Origin: an uncultured Bacteroidales bacterium
Lineage (GTDB): Bacteria > Bacteroidota > Bacteroidia > Bacteroidales > UBA932
Assembly (NCBI GenBank): GCA_934678915.1
Contig: CAKUSF010000027.1
Coordinates: 1 to 20,558 of the forward strand
Length of the DNA stretch: 20,558 nt
Direction: 5' to 3'
Shown in pieces: positions 8,838 through 15,479 of this stretch. Position numbers and translations under genes: made by a program. The first letter of the stretch is position 1. The number at the start of each line of letters is the position of its first letter. The notes beneath the pieces were generated by a model. The model made no database searches and was not told where the DNA came from. It was given only the letters and a program-made list of their open reading frames with translations.

Positions 8838-10355
8838 TTATTCCTTTATGCAACGTGTAGGGAAAGCGTAACAGAGATTGAAGTTACCACGTGCCAATGG
8901 ATCCACCTTGATGGCGGAGATGTCTTCGTAGTTGCCGCTGCCGATGGTGTTGACCTTGAACACGCCTCCTCTGAAATTATAGGAGTCAGGCGCAGTGGCA
9001 TAGTCAGGATCAATGTCTGAGCACCAAACCACGGCTCTAGGCAGTAGTGTGCCGATGCAGTTTGCACACGAGAATTTGGTTGAGCTGGAGTTGAGCTCAC
9101 CTGTAATGGTAAATCTAAGACCGTCATAGACACATCCTCTGAACTGAGCTTTCTTCTTATTGCCTGCTGCGTACTTTTCATTGGTACCGATGAGGTCGGC
9201 ATTCTCGTAGCTTGAATCCCAAAGTTCCTTGACATCGGTGGCTGCCTTGACTGCGGTCCATGCTTGTGCGCTAGCCACTTTATAGCCGGCAGGACATGGG
9301 TCGTAAGTGCTCTTCTTTCCTCCGTTTTCCCAAAGAGCCTTAAAGTTGTCGGCTCCGAAAGTCGTGGCGTCTGTGGTGAGCCAGCTATAGCCGTGTTTCG
9401 CTCCGCGGGAGTACGTGTTGTTGTAGTAGATTGTCGGGTTTTTGATTGAGTTCTCTACGTTGTTGGCTTCCGTGTTCTTTACAATCTGGATCTCAACCTC
9501 CTCACCAGAAGCATCATAGACTGGCCTTATCTCTTTCTCATCGAAGCGGATTCCAGGGAATGGGTCCTTGCGTCCGTACTGGTAAACGAGACCGACTGAG
9601 AGTTCACTCTTCTCGTCAAGGTTCAGCGCTCCGATGTTGCGGTCTAGGAAGGTGTAATCACCTACTTTGACATCCTTCGGAGCGTCTGACGTTACCCAGA
9701 AGAGCCAGCTCCACACGACATTTCCGGAGGCGTCAAGGCCATTGACTAGAGCATTGCCTTCCTTGCCTGGTGTGAAATGTACAATCGCATCAGACTCATT
9801 GACTTGGGCGACATCAGAGAACAGACCGACAGCGTCCTGCCATGCCAAAGCGAGTGACACAGCACCGGACTTCTGGCCGCTATTTCCCTTTAGGGTTGGG
9901 AACTGTGCGTAAGCTCCAGGAGCCACAATGAAAGAGTTGGCTGCCTCGGCCAGTTTTACGAATCCTTCAAGCACTGTCGGAGTCACGTTGATTGTTTTGG
10001 ATGAAGTCCTGTTGTTGGCTACATCGGAGAACGTGACATTGACATCGAACGGTGTTCCGTCAAGAATCATCGCTGGGGCTGCGATGGTGACGGTACCGTC
10101 TTCATTTCCGGAATTAAGGGAGTATTTGATGTCGTAGGCTTCCACGGCACTGCTTTCAATCTTGACAGAAATGTCATTGCCGCGTACGTCATTGAGAGTG
10201 AAATCAATGCTGACAGCCTCACCTGAACTGATGGTGACTGACTTGCCATCACTGATAGCTGGGAATTGAGGATCAAGTTCCTCAAGGGACTTTTCGCAGG
10301 AAGCGAAAGACACGACAACCGCAGTTGCCACGAAGCATTTAAAAATCTGTCTCAT
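8838..10355 (-). CDS. Surface lipoprotein with one Ig-like domain and a FISUMP-like C-terminal module
   Basis: I start at ATG 10353-10355 (505 aa), which gives the lipoprotein signal MRQIFKCFVATAVVVSFASC with Cys20 lipidated. The frame extends upstream only to a TTG at 10379, giving a poorer signal. One Ig-like domain spans ~33-126 (GEAVSIDFTLNDVRGNDISV). Residues ~138-505 are the same module as in the next gene: NSFIVAPGAYAQFP, LAWQDAVGLFSDV, KEGNALV, NVVWSWLFWVTSD, FLDRNIGA, YQYGRKDPFPG, YDPCPAGYKV, and the identical terminal RCIKE. The two genes are therefore diverged tandem paralogues differing in Ig stalk length. This gene heads the five-gene operon. No consensus Bacteroidota promoter was found upstream, though a palindrome lies ~100 bp before the start. 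The function is not known; surface ligand binding is inferred. Confidence 0.85.
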   Translation of the reverse strand: MRQIFKCFVATAVVVSFASCEKSLEELDPQFPAISDGKSVTISSGEAVSIDFTLNDVRGNDISVKIESSAVEAYDIKYSLNSGNEDGTVTIAAPAMILDGTPFDVNVTFSDVANNRTSSKTINVTPTVLEGFVKLAEAANSFIVAPGAYAQFPTLKGNSGQKSGAVSLALAWQDAVGLFSDVAQVNESDAIVHFTPGKEGNALVNGLDASGNVVWSWLFWVTSDAPKDVKVGDYTFLDRNIGALNLDEKSELSVGLVYQYGRKDPFPGIRFDEKEIRPVYDASGEEVEIQIVKNTEANNVENSIKNPTIYYNNTYSRGAKHGYSWLTTDATTFGADNFKALWENGGKKSTYDPCPAGYKVASAQAWTAVKAATDVKELWDSSYENADLIGTNEKYAAGNKKKAQFRGCVYDGLRFTITGELNSSSTKFSCANCIGTLLPRAVVWCSDIDPDYATAPDSYNFRGGVFKVNTIGSGNYEDISAIKVDPLARGNFNLCYAFPTRCIKE

Positions 10356-10450
10356 TCGTTTTGCTATTTTATAATACAATTTTCAAGTTTGCGCTTGCAA
10401 GAAAGTAAATGATTTTTTAAAATCCAAATTCCAATTATTTCGATATTCGA

Positions 10451-10468
10451 TTATAAACGTTTTTATAA
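10451..10468. promoter_or_regulatory. AT-rich palindrome upstream of the SusCD operon, possible operator
   Basis: TTATAAA and TTTATAA form a perfect 7-bp inverted repeat around CGTT. A short palindrome, CGATATTCG, ends 2 bp before it at 10449. It lies ~96-113 bp upstream of the first lipoprotein ATG. The binding protein is unknown, and an AT-rich palindrome can arise by chance in such a region. Confidence 0.3.
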
Positions 10469-10670
10469 TAAGTGGTTGAATTTACGAAGCTTAAAGAACA
10501 TCGCAAAACAAGTGTCTTTTTATTTCGGAACGTTGGCTTTTAGCTATTAAATACTTTCGAATAGAAATTAGTTACGATTTAATGGTATTTTTTTTTTACG
10601 TGTCAAAGTGAAATTTGCATTATCTAGCAGAAACAGGGGTGATAGAATTGGGTTTTGGTTGAGGTTTGGA

Positions 10671-10702
10671 ATTGGATTTCTAGCAGCTAAGGTTTATCTT
10701 TG
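10671..10702 (+). promoter_or_regulatory. Bacteroidota-type promoter for yicC
   Basis: The -7 element TATCTTTG at 10695-10702 is a perfect TAnnTTTG match. A near-consensus -33 element, ATTG, lies at 10671-10674 with a 20-bp spacer, the usual distance for the Bacteroidota primary sigma factor. It lies ~60 bp before the yicC ATG. Confidence 0.65.
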
Positions 10703-10761
10703 TATCGGAAACGGGATTCGTGTGTGTTGAATCCCGGTCCGGGTGATTTTAATTTTTGAAT

Positions 10762-11649
10762 ATGATCAAGTCAATGACCGGTTACGGCAAGGCAGAGGCC
10801 GTCCTAGAGACAGGTAAACTCACCATCGAGATCAAGACGCTCAACGGCAAGAACTCTGACGCCAACATCAAATCGTCCCTTCTCCCGAAGGACAAGGAAC
10901 TTCAGGTGCGCAGGAAGATCACGGATTCTTTGGTGCGCGGCACAATCGACTTCTACATCACTTGGGAGCCGAAGGCTGGGGCTATGGCCAAACAGATCAA
11001 CAAAGAACTTCTGAGAGCCTACTACGACCAACTTATGGATTTCAGCTCATCGCTTCCAGTCTTTGATTCCCTGACTTTTAATCCGAGTGAGATGCTCGCC
11101 TCTGTCCTGCGATTCCCTGACGTGATGGATAATTCCCGTCAGGATGTCATCACAGAGGAGAACTGGCCAGTAGTGGAAAAGGCCATAGACGAGGCTTTGG
11201 CCGCTGTCAATGACTACCGGGCCAAAGAGGGTGAGGCGCTCTACAAGGACGTGACTTCAAGGGTTAGGAATATCCTTGACCTTGAGAATCAGGTCGAGGG
11301 CTTCGAGAAGGAAAGGATTGAAGCCGTGCGAGATAAGCTGATGAAGAACCTTGAGGCTCTCCAGCAGAAGGTCGATCCGTCCCGTTTTGAGCAGGAGATG
11401 ATCTTCTATCTTGAGAAACTGGACATCAACGAGGAGAAGGTCCGTCTCCGCCAGCACTGCAAGTATTTCATGGACACGATCGACGGTGAGGAATATCCAG
11501 GCCGCAAGCTCGGCTTCATTATCCAGGAGATGGGCCGCGAGATCAACACCACAGGCTCCAAGGCCAACCACTCCGGCATCCAGAAAGTCGTAGTCCGCAT
11601 GAAGGACGAGCTAGAGAAGATCAGAGAGCAGTCTATGAACATCCTCTAA
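10762..11649 (+). CDS. yicC: YicC family protein (putative endoribonuclease)
   Basis: I start at ATG 10762-10764 because the protein then begins MIKSMTGYGKAEAV, the conserved YicC N-terminus; an in-frame TTG lies two codons earlier. The product has 295 aa, normal for the family. The N-terminal YicC domain includes LTIEIKTLNGKNSDANIK. The C-terminal DUF1732 region is well conserved: RFEQEMIFYLEKLDINEEKVRLRQH, GRKLGFIIQEMGREINTTGSKA, and the terminal MKDELEKIREQSMNIL. Members of the YicC family have been described as endoribonucleases and stress-associated proteins; the role here is inferred by homology. In many Bacteroidota yicC is followed by guanylate kinase, but here the next gene is convergent rmuC. 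The last codons also form one arm of a strong hairpin. Confidence 0.93.
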   Translation: MIKSMTGYGKAEAVLETGKLTIEIKTLNGKNSDANIKSSLLPKDKELQVRRKITDSLVRGTIDFYITWEPKAGAMAKQINKELLRAYYDQLMDFSSSLPVFDSLTFNPSEMLASVLRFPDVMDNSRQDVITEENWPVVEKAIDEALAAVNDYRAKEGEALYKDVTSRVRNILDLENQVEGFEKERIEAVRDKLMKNLEALQQKVDPSRFEQEMIFYLEKLDINEEKVRLRQHCKYFMDTIDGEEYPGRKLGFIIQEMGREINTTGSKANHSGIQKVVVRMKDELEKIREQSMNIL

Positions 11650-11671
11650 AAGAATGTTCATAGACTGCTCT
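11625..11671 (+). terminator. 18-bp perfect hairpin spanning the yicC stop codon
   Basis: AGAGCAGTCTATGAACAT at 11625-11642 is perfectly repeated in inverse at 11654-11671. The 11-nt loop contains the yicC stop codon TAA. The left arm encodes the last residues of YicC. A weak T tract (AATTTT) follows at 11675-11680. It could act as a terminator or 3'-end protector for yicC, and the symmetrical stem could also stop rmuC transcripts arriving from the other side. The stem is very strong, but the U tract is poor for classical intrinsic termination. Confidence 0.6.
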
Positions 11672-11688
11672 TCCAATTTTGTGAGCCC

Positions 11689-11937
11689 GTGCGTGGAAAG
11701 CCTCTATCTGCACACCGGAGAAGCTGACGGATTGCTTCGTGCGTGTAAAGAGATTGATGACGCACCTTGATATATACTGGGACCCTCCCGTGAGTAAAGG
11801 CTGGGATCTTGCGCACGATTCACGTTGGGAAACGCTGATGCCTTAAGACCAGACCCTCCGTGAGTAAAGGCTGGGTTCCTGCGCACGAGGTGTGGGCGAG
11901 GGAGTACTTGGTGCGTGAAAGTTGCGTCCTGACGCAC
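11689..11937. repeat. Array of five related 27-nt imperfect-palindromic units between yicC and rmuC
   Basis: Units start at 11689, 11739, 11790, 11860 and 11911, each 27 nt long. The spacing between starts is 50, 51, 70 and 51 bp. Each unit begins GTGCGT or GTGAGT, continues with an AAAG core, and ends GCGCAC, ACGCAC or GCACAC. Units 2 and 5 have perfectly complementary hexamer ends (GTGCGT/ACGCAC). Units 3 and 4 are nearly identical and share upstream GACCCTCC, so their repeat extends to ~37 bp (11781-11818 and 11852-11888). The array lies between convergent genes, the usual site of REP/BIME-like elements. No protein function is suggested: on the minus strand the register changes across the 70-bp step and the first unit has a stop. 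Confidence 0.75.
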
Positions 11938-11949
11938 CAATGGGTGGAG

Positions 11950-13317
11950 CTATTCTGTGTTTTCGATTGTGGTTGCGTTTAGTTCAGGGGGAACAATGGA
12001 TTCAGGGCCGGTTTTGCGGGCACTGGTCTTTATTTTGGCTTGGGACTTCTTGGGGGAGAGGCCGAGTTTCTCCAGTTTCTGGATTTTCTTCACTACACTC
12101 TGGTTGGACTCGGTCAGTTTCTTGGTCGAGGTCTCGTAGGCAGACTGCGCCTTGCCTAACATGGTCCCGATCGCCACGTAACTCTCCATCCAGCCGTTCA
12201 GCTGGCTCATCAGCTCCTCGGCTGTCTTGTAGACCTCGGCGATGTTCTTCTCCTGATCTGCCTGTTTCCAAGCCATCTGTATCATGTTTAAGACTATTAC
12301 CAATGTCATCTGGCTTACAATCAGTACATTGCTGTCCTTTGCTGCCTGCCAGAGCATCGGATCCTCCTCAAGCATCAGCCTGAACGCACCCTCGATCGGG
12401 ATGAACATCAGATTGTAGTTTACCTTGCGTCTGCCCTCTGGAATGTAGGACGCATAGTCCTTTGTCTTGAGCTCATCAACGTGCTTCCGGACGCTTTCGA
12501 CATGCGCCTTGGCGAGTCTTACCCGATCCTCGGCTTTCTCCGCGTTGACATATTCATTGAAAGATTTCAGACTGACCTTGGAGTCGATGACGACGGTGGT
12601 GTCGTCCGGGTAGAGCACCATCACGTCCGGAATCATTGTCCTGCCGCTCTCGCTCTTGATCTCGTGGCCGCTTTCGTCCGTCATCACGCTCTGGGTGAAG
12701 AAGTGCACGCCTTCCACCAACCCGGCGTTCTTCAGCACATCGGTGAGCAGCATCTCCCCGAAGTCTCCCTGGACCTTTGAATATCCCGTCAGCGCGTTCG
12801 CCAGATTCCTTGCCTCTTCCCCGACCGCCTGCGACCGTTCCATCACATTGTGAATATGCTCTTTCAGCTGCGCGCTTTGCTCCACGGCCTCCTTTCTGGA
12901 CTCCTGCACAGCCTTCCCGAACTCAGCGAACTTCTCCTGCATCGGTTTCAGAAGCTCCGAGATCGACTCCGCACTCTGCCTCTTGAACTCGCTGCTGTTG
13001 TCCGCTGACAGAGCCTTGAACGCGTCCTTCATCTTTTCCAGCTCCTTCTCGTGCTGCTCCTTCCGCATATTCAAAGCCTTCTCCTGCGCCTCCTTCATCC
13101 GGCTTTCATATTCCTCCCTGGCCTTGAGCGTGCTTTCCAGAGCCGCCTTTTCCCCGGTCAGTTCCGTCAGCTGTCTCTGGAGCTCATCCTCCGCTTTTTC
13201 ATATTCATTGACAATCCTTTGCCTTTCAGCAGCATTCCTCTGAATGACGACAAGCAGCGCCACCACGGCAGCCACCGCCACCGCTGAGATCAAAATTATT
13301 ATTACCGTAATATTCAT
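11950..13317 (-). CDS. rmuC: DNA recombination protein RmuC
   Basis: The protein has 455 aa, normal for RmuC. A single N-terminal membrane segment spans ~4-25 (VIIILISAVAVAAVVALLVV). A long charged coiled coil covers ~28-170. The RmuC nuclease-like domain follows: NLANALTGYSKVQGDFGEML (171-190), a PD at 230-231, and the PD-(D/E)XK-type VIDSK with Asp245 and Lys247. Further family blocks are YIPEGRRKVNYNLMFIPIEGAF and LIVSQMTLVIVLNMIQMAW. RmuC proteins limit recombination at inverted repeats or rearranged DNA; this is known from E. coli genetics, and the nuclease fold is predicted. The C-terminal tail is Lys-rich (KKSQAKIKTSARK). The gene is transcribed alone and faces yicC; its upstream DNA holds palindromes, listed separately. 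Confidence 0.95.
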   Translation of the reverse strand: MNITVIIILISAVAVAAVVALLVVIQRNAAERQRIVNEYEKAEDELQRQLTELTGEKAALESTLKAREEYESRMKEAQEKALNMRKEQHEKELEKMKDAFKALSADNSSEFKRQSAESISELLKPMQEKFAEFGKAVQESRKEAVEQSAQLKEHIHNVMERSQAVGEEARNLANALTGYSKVQGDFGEMLLTDVLKNAGLVEGVHFFTQSVMTDESGHEIKSESGRTMIPDVMVLYPDDTTVVIDSKVSLKSFNEYVNAEKAEDRVRLAKAHVESVRKHVDELKTKDYASYIPEGRRKVNYNLMFIPIEGAFRLMLEEDPMLWQAAKDSNVLIVSQMTLVIVLNMIQMAWKQADQEKNIAEVYKTAEELMSQLNGWMESYVAIGTMLGKAQSAYETSTKKLTESNQSVVKKIQKLEKLGLSPKKSQAKIKTSARKTGPESIVPPELNATTIENTE

Positions 13318-13354
13318 AGACTTAACAGTTCTTTCGTAACCAATCCCTGAAAAT

Positions 13355-13442
13355 CAGATCATTGATCTGCCTTAGTTGATCATTCTCAAGCAGGATTCTG
13401 CTGTCAGAATTACGTAAAACAACATAATGTAATATTACGTAA
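13355..13442. promoter_or_regulatory. Cluster of palindromes upstream of rmuC
   Basis: CAGATCATTGATCTG (13355-13369) is a 7-bp perfect inverted repeat around one base. The palindrome TTACGTAA occurs twice, at 13410-13417 and 13435-13442. The two copies are flanked by CAGAAT on one side and ATTCTG on the other, making a larger imperfect inverted repeat. The cluster lies 38-125 bp before the rmuC ATG, so operator sites for an unknown regulator are plausible. No consensus minus-strand promoter was found here. Confidence 0.4.
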
Positions 13443-13528
13443 AAATTCTGGAATACTCAACGGTAAGATAAAAAACATATATAATCGCAAAGAAACATAA
13501 AAAGTTCGCATCTTACCCCCAACCCTTT

Positions 13529-13559
13529 TTTGCCGAGTTTGTCTTAACGAATATCTTTG
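13529..13559 (+). promoter_or_regulatory. Bacteroidota-type promoter for the toxin-antitoxin pair
   Basis: A perfect -33 TTTG (13529-13532) is separated by 19 bp from a perfect -7 TATCTTTG (13552-13559). It lies 77 bp before the toxin ATG. Between them, GCACCGA at 13578-13584 and TCGGTGT near 13600-13606 form an imperfect inverted repeat. That is a reasonable place for the antitoxin operator, which is inferred from the usual autoregulation of such pairs. Confidence 0.65.
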
Positions 13560-13635
13560 GCTATCCACCGGTTTGGCACCGATTGAGAAATTTTCGGGTC
13601 GGTGTCGTGTTTTGGAAACTTTTATTATTTTTGCA

Positions 13636-13968
13636 ATGATTAAGTTAATATTATTGGAAGGAGCGCGCAATTTTCTTAAACGTTTGCCGCCTCAAGTGAT
13701 GAAGAAGATTCTCTACAACATTGATAGAGTGATCGGAGGGGAGATAAATGCGGAACTATTTAAGAAACTTGAGGGAAGTGAGATTTGGGAGTTTAGGACG
13801 TTGTATAACGGCACTTGTTACAGACTATTTGCGTTTTGGGATTCTCGTAAGGGGACTTTTGTGGTAGCAACGCATGGAATTGTGAAGAAGACTCAAAGGA
13901 CTCCAAGGAAAGAGATTTCTAGGGCTGAGGCTATAATGAAAGAATATTTGAGAGACAGAAATATATGA
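13636..13968 (+). CDS. higB: HigB/RelE-type toxin (phage Gp49-like family)
   Basis: I start at ATG 13636-13638, giving 110 aa; the longer frame begins close to the predicted transcription start, and its extra residues do not look like the family. The protein matches the Gp49-like/HigB branch of the RelE/ParE superfamily. Visible blocks are FLKRLPPQVMKKILYNIDRV (13-32), a short helix LFKKLEGSEIWEFR (41-54), YRLFAFWDS (62-70) and the basic HGIVKKTQRTPRKEI (80-94), the region expected to bind RNA. Such toxins cleave mRNA in the ribosome. The stop overlaps the antitoxin start as ATGA, so translation is coupled. Toxin-before-antitoxin order is typical for higBA. The gene looks AT-richer than its neighbours, compatible with transfer. 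Confidence 0.88.
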   Translation: MIKLILLEGARNFLKRLPPQVMKKILYNIDRVIGGEINAELFKKLEGSEIWEFRTLYNGTCYRLFAFWDSRKGTFVVATHGIVKKTQRTPRKEISRAEAIMKEYLRDRNI

Positions 13969-14294
13969 GTAATATGAAAGCATACACATTTGACGAGGTT
14001 AAGGATGAGCTGCTTGGAAAAGTTGGAACTCCGGAGCGTGATGAGCATGAGCGTAAGGTTGCCGAGGCGATCAATGCGTTCAAGATAGGGGAGATAGTCA
14101 GGGAACACCGCCTTGGCCAGAACCTTACGCAGGCTGAACTCGGAAAACGTATGGGAGTGAAGAAATCCCAGGTCTCGAAACTCGAAAGGGGAGAGGACAT
14201 GTCCCTCCGCTCGATGCGCCGGGTGTTCCGAGCGCTAGGAGTTGAGTCCGGCACTCTTGACCTTGGCCCGGCCGGAAAAGTCACCTTATGGTGA
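13965..14294 (+). CDS. higA: HigA-type antitoxin, XRE family helix-turn-helix regulator
   Basis: This 109-aa protein starts at an ATGA overlap with the toxin; an alternative ATG lies three codons on. Residues 1-50 are acidic and helical and probably wrap the toxin (DELLGKVGTPERDEHERKV). Residues ~41-92 are an XRE/Cro helix-turn-helix: IGEIVREHRLGQNLTQAELG, then KRMGVKKSQVSKLERG. The C-terminus continues SLRSMRRVFRALGVE. It should neutralise the toxin and repress the shared promoter. It has no neighbouring phage genes, so it looks like a solitary chromosomal module. Confidence 0.9.
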   Translation: MSNMKAYTFDEVKDELLGKVGTPERDEHERKVAEAINAFKIGEIVREHRLGQNLTQAELGKRMGVKKSQVSKLERGEDMSLRSMRRVFRALGVESGTLDLGPAGKVTLW

Positions 14295-14344
14295 GCGGTT
14301 CCTTTCTCCTCCATCTTGTTGTATTTACCATCGGTACAATCTTA

Positions 14345-14383
14345 ACCATGTTCCTCCGCATCGTTCGCGCGAAGGAACATGGT
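14345..14383. repeat. Hairpin after higBA with sequence complementary to the Rpn mRNA
   Basis: ACCATGTTCCT (14345-14355) and AGGAACATGGT (14373-14383) form a perfect 11-bp stem with a 17-nt loop. It begins 50 bp after the higA stop and could be the 3' structure of its transcript, although no T tract follows. TGTTCCTCCGCATCGTT at 14349-14365, covering part of the left arm and loop, recurs exactly at 15436-15452 inside the Rpn gene. Confidence 0.6.
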
Positions 14384-14424
14384 GGGCCTGTCGAACCACG
14401 GTTGGTGAGCCTGTCGAACCATGG
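14381..14424. repeat. Two copies of a 21-nt GCCTGTCGAACCA repeat
   Basis: GGTGGGCCTGTCGAACCACGG (14381-14401, here without its last base) and its partner at 14404-14424 differ at two positions. The core, read inversely as GGTTCGACAGGCTCACC, resembles the TTCGACAGGCTCA-type intergenic repeat seen in many unrelated bacterial genomes. The second copy ends in the palindrome ACCATGGT (14418-14425). The pair lies between convergent higA and the Rpn gene. Confidence 0.65.
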
Positions 14425-14444
14425 TCAGCTTGCCGATGATTAGT

Positions 14445-15479
14445 CTATTCAGGATCTGACTTCAGGCTATCGATGTCCTCAGCGCTCATCCCGGTCACTT
14501 TTGCGACATCCTCACTGGCCATTCCTCCTGCCAACATAGCCTTGGCCATCATGGAGATGCCCTTAGCCAACCCCTCTGCCAACCCTTCAGCCTTGCCCTT
14601 GGCTTCACCCTCTTTCAATCCCCTATAGTAGCCCTGTTGCTCCGCACCCTCGATGTACGGCTCCATTTCTTCCATTGTCAACATGTCGCTGAAATAATTA
14701 TCGATTTGTCCCTCGTTGAGACCGCTGACACGCATGGCACTCTCAAGTTCCTTAAACCGAGCGTCATCGCGATCCCTCGATTTTGCAAAGATAGCGAAAT
14801 TCCTGAATATTCGGCACCATGCCGCGACTGGGCTGTCGTATTCCTCGGAGTAGTGCATGATCCTAGGCAATTCCAAGAGGTAGAACGAGATTTGGTCACC
14901 GAATGGTTCTCCTGTCTCGACCTCCAGAGTCTTGTACTGGTAAAGGATCTTGTCATCGGACGTTGGATGCTTCTCCTCGTAGTTCATGATGCAGATGACC
15001 TTGACGGGGGCGATGGCGTACCTCTTCTCACCAGGTTTTACCTGTCGGCCCACAAGCCTGGCCCCGTAGTAGAACAGTCTGTCCCTTTGGTCAGTGCGTG
15101 ATGCTCTCTGCATCTCCACCAGGAAGGATCTTCCGTCCGAGGTCTTGCATAGCAGGTCGAAAAGAATCTTCTTGTCCAGTGGGGCAATGTCTGCCAGCTC
15201 AGTGTTTTGGAACTCGACAGTCTTGATGTCTTCCATGAGGATGTCGTTGAGAAGTGTGACAAGAAGGTTCGGATGGTTCTGGAACAAGTACTTGCACGCC
15301 CAGTCACAGGTAAGGTCGAGGTACTCTGGTGTTGCGAGCCTTTGTGCATAGGTGTCTTTCTCCTCATCGCTCATGCAGCCGAACCTGCCGTCGTTTTCCA
15401 TCAGTTGTCTGCACCGTTGGTAGCGCCTTAGATACTGTTCCTCCGCATCGTTAGTGTGGAGAGTCTCGGAAGTCTTCAT
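14445..15479 (-). CDS. Rpn family recombination-promoting nuclease / PD-(D/E)XK nuclease family transposase
   Basis: The protein has 344 aa, a normal length for the Bacteroidota members of this family (PF12784-like). Residues ~53-130 contain the nuclease fold: YLDLTCDWACKYLFQNHPN (53-71), then FQNTELADIAPLDKKILFDL (90-109) with Asp108, and GRSFLVEMQR with Glu122 and Gln124, an ExQ variant of PD-(D/E)XK. Next come FYYGARLVGRQVKPGEKRY and FYLLELPRI. The C-terminal tail repeats the pattern EGEAKGKAEGLAEGLAKG (~290-307) and then has a short helix-turn-helix-like MASEDVAKVTGMSAEDIDSL. In E. coli RpnA, the family stimulates RecA-independent recombination. The gene is transcribed alone and preceded by a long non-coding stretch. 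It may be mobile, but no terminal inverted repeats were found. Confidence 0.9.
   Translation of the reverse strand: MKTSETLHTNDAEEQYLRRYQRCRQLMENDGRFGCMSDEEKDTYAQRLATPEYLDLTCDWACKYLFQNHPNLLVTLLNDILMEDIKTVEFQNTELADIAPLDKKILFDLLCKTSDGRSFLVEMQRASRTDQRDRLFYYGARLVGRQVKPGEKRYAIAPVKVICIMNYEEKHPTSDDKILYQYKTLEVETGEPFGDQISFYLLELPRIMHYSEEYDSPVAAWCRIFRNFAIFAKSRDRDDARFKELESAMRVSGLNEGQIDNYFSDMLTMEEMEPYIEGAEQQGYYRGLKEGEAKGKAEGLAEGLAKGISMMAKAMLAGGMASEDVAKVTGMSAEDIDSLKSDPE

Larger units (their letters stand above)
10356..10755. other. AT-rich divergent intergenic region
   Basis: About 400 bp separates the lipoprotein/SusCD operon (minus) from yicC (plus). The part near the minus-strand operon is strongly AT-rich and has a run of ten T around 10588-10597. 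I found no minus-strand TAnnTTTG box with a correctly spaced TTTG; the nearest candidates deviate in the first two bases. The operon therefore probably relies on an activator or a non-canonical promoter. The yicC promoter and one palindrome are listed separately. No gene or RNA is recognised. Confidence 0.6.

Noticed and set aside
11689..11937. CRISPR array
   Set aside because: The 27-nt units are far more divergent than CRISPR repeats, one interval is 70 bp, neighbouring units 3 and 4 share flanking sequence, and no cas gene is present.
11704..11940. Minus-strand 78-residue reading frame over the 27-nt units
   Set aside because: Repeat units fall in different registers, one unit has a stop in the shared register, and there is no domain or promoter; the frame is a by-product of the repeats.
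13626..13633. Second TAnnTTTG box (TATTTTTG) just before the toxin ATG
   Set aside because: It would place transcription start inside the gene and has no correctly spaced -33 TTTG; the box at 13552 fits both criteria.
13573..13635. Longer 131-residue form of the toxin
   Set aside because: The extra 21 residues do not resemble the family, and the start lies within ~15 bp of the predicted transcription start over a likely operator.
14445..15479. Insertion sequence boundaries around the Rpn gene
   Set aside because: I found no terminal inverted repeats or clear target-site duplication; the 17-bp repeat lies inside the gene at one end, so it does not bracket the gene.
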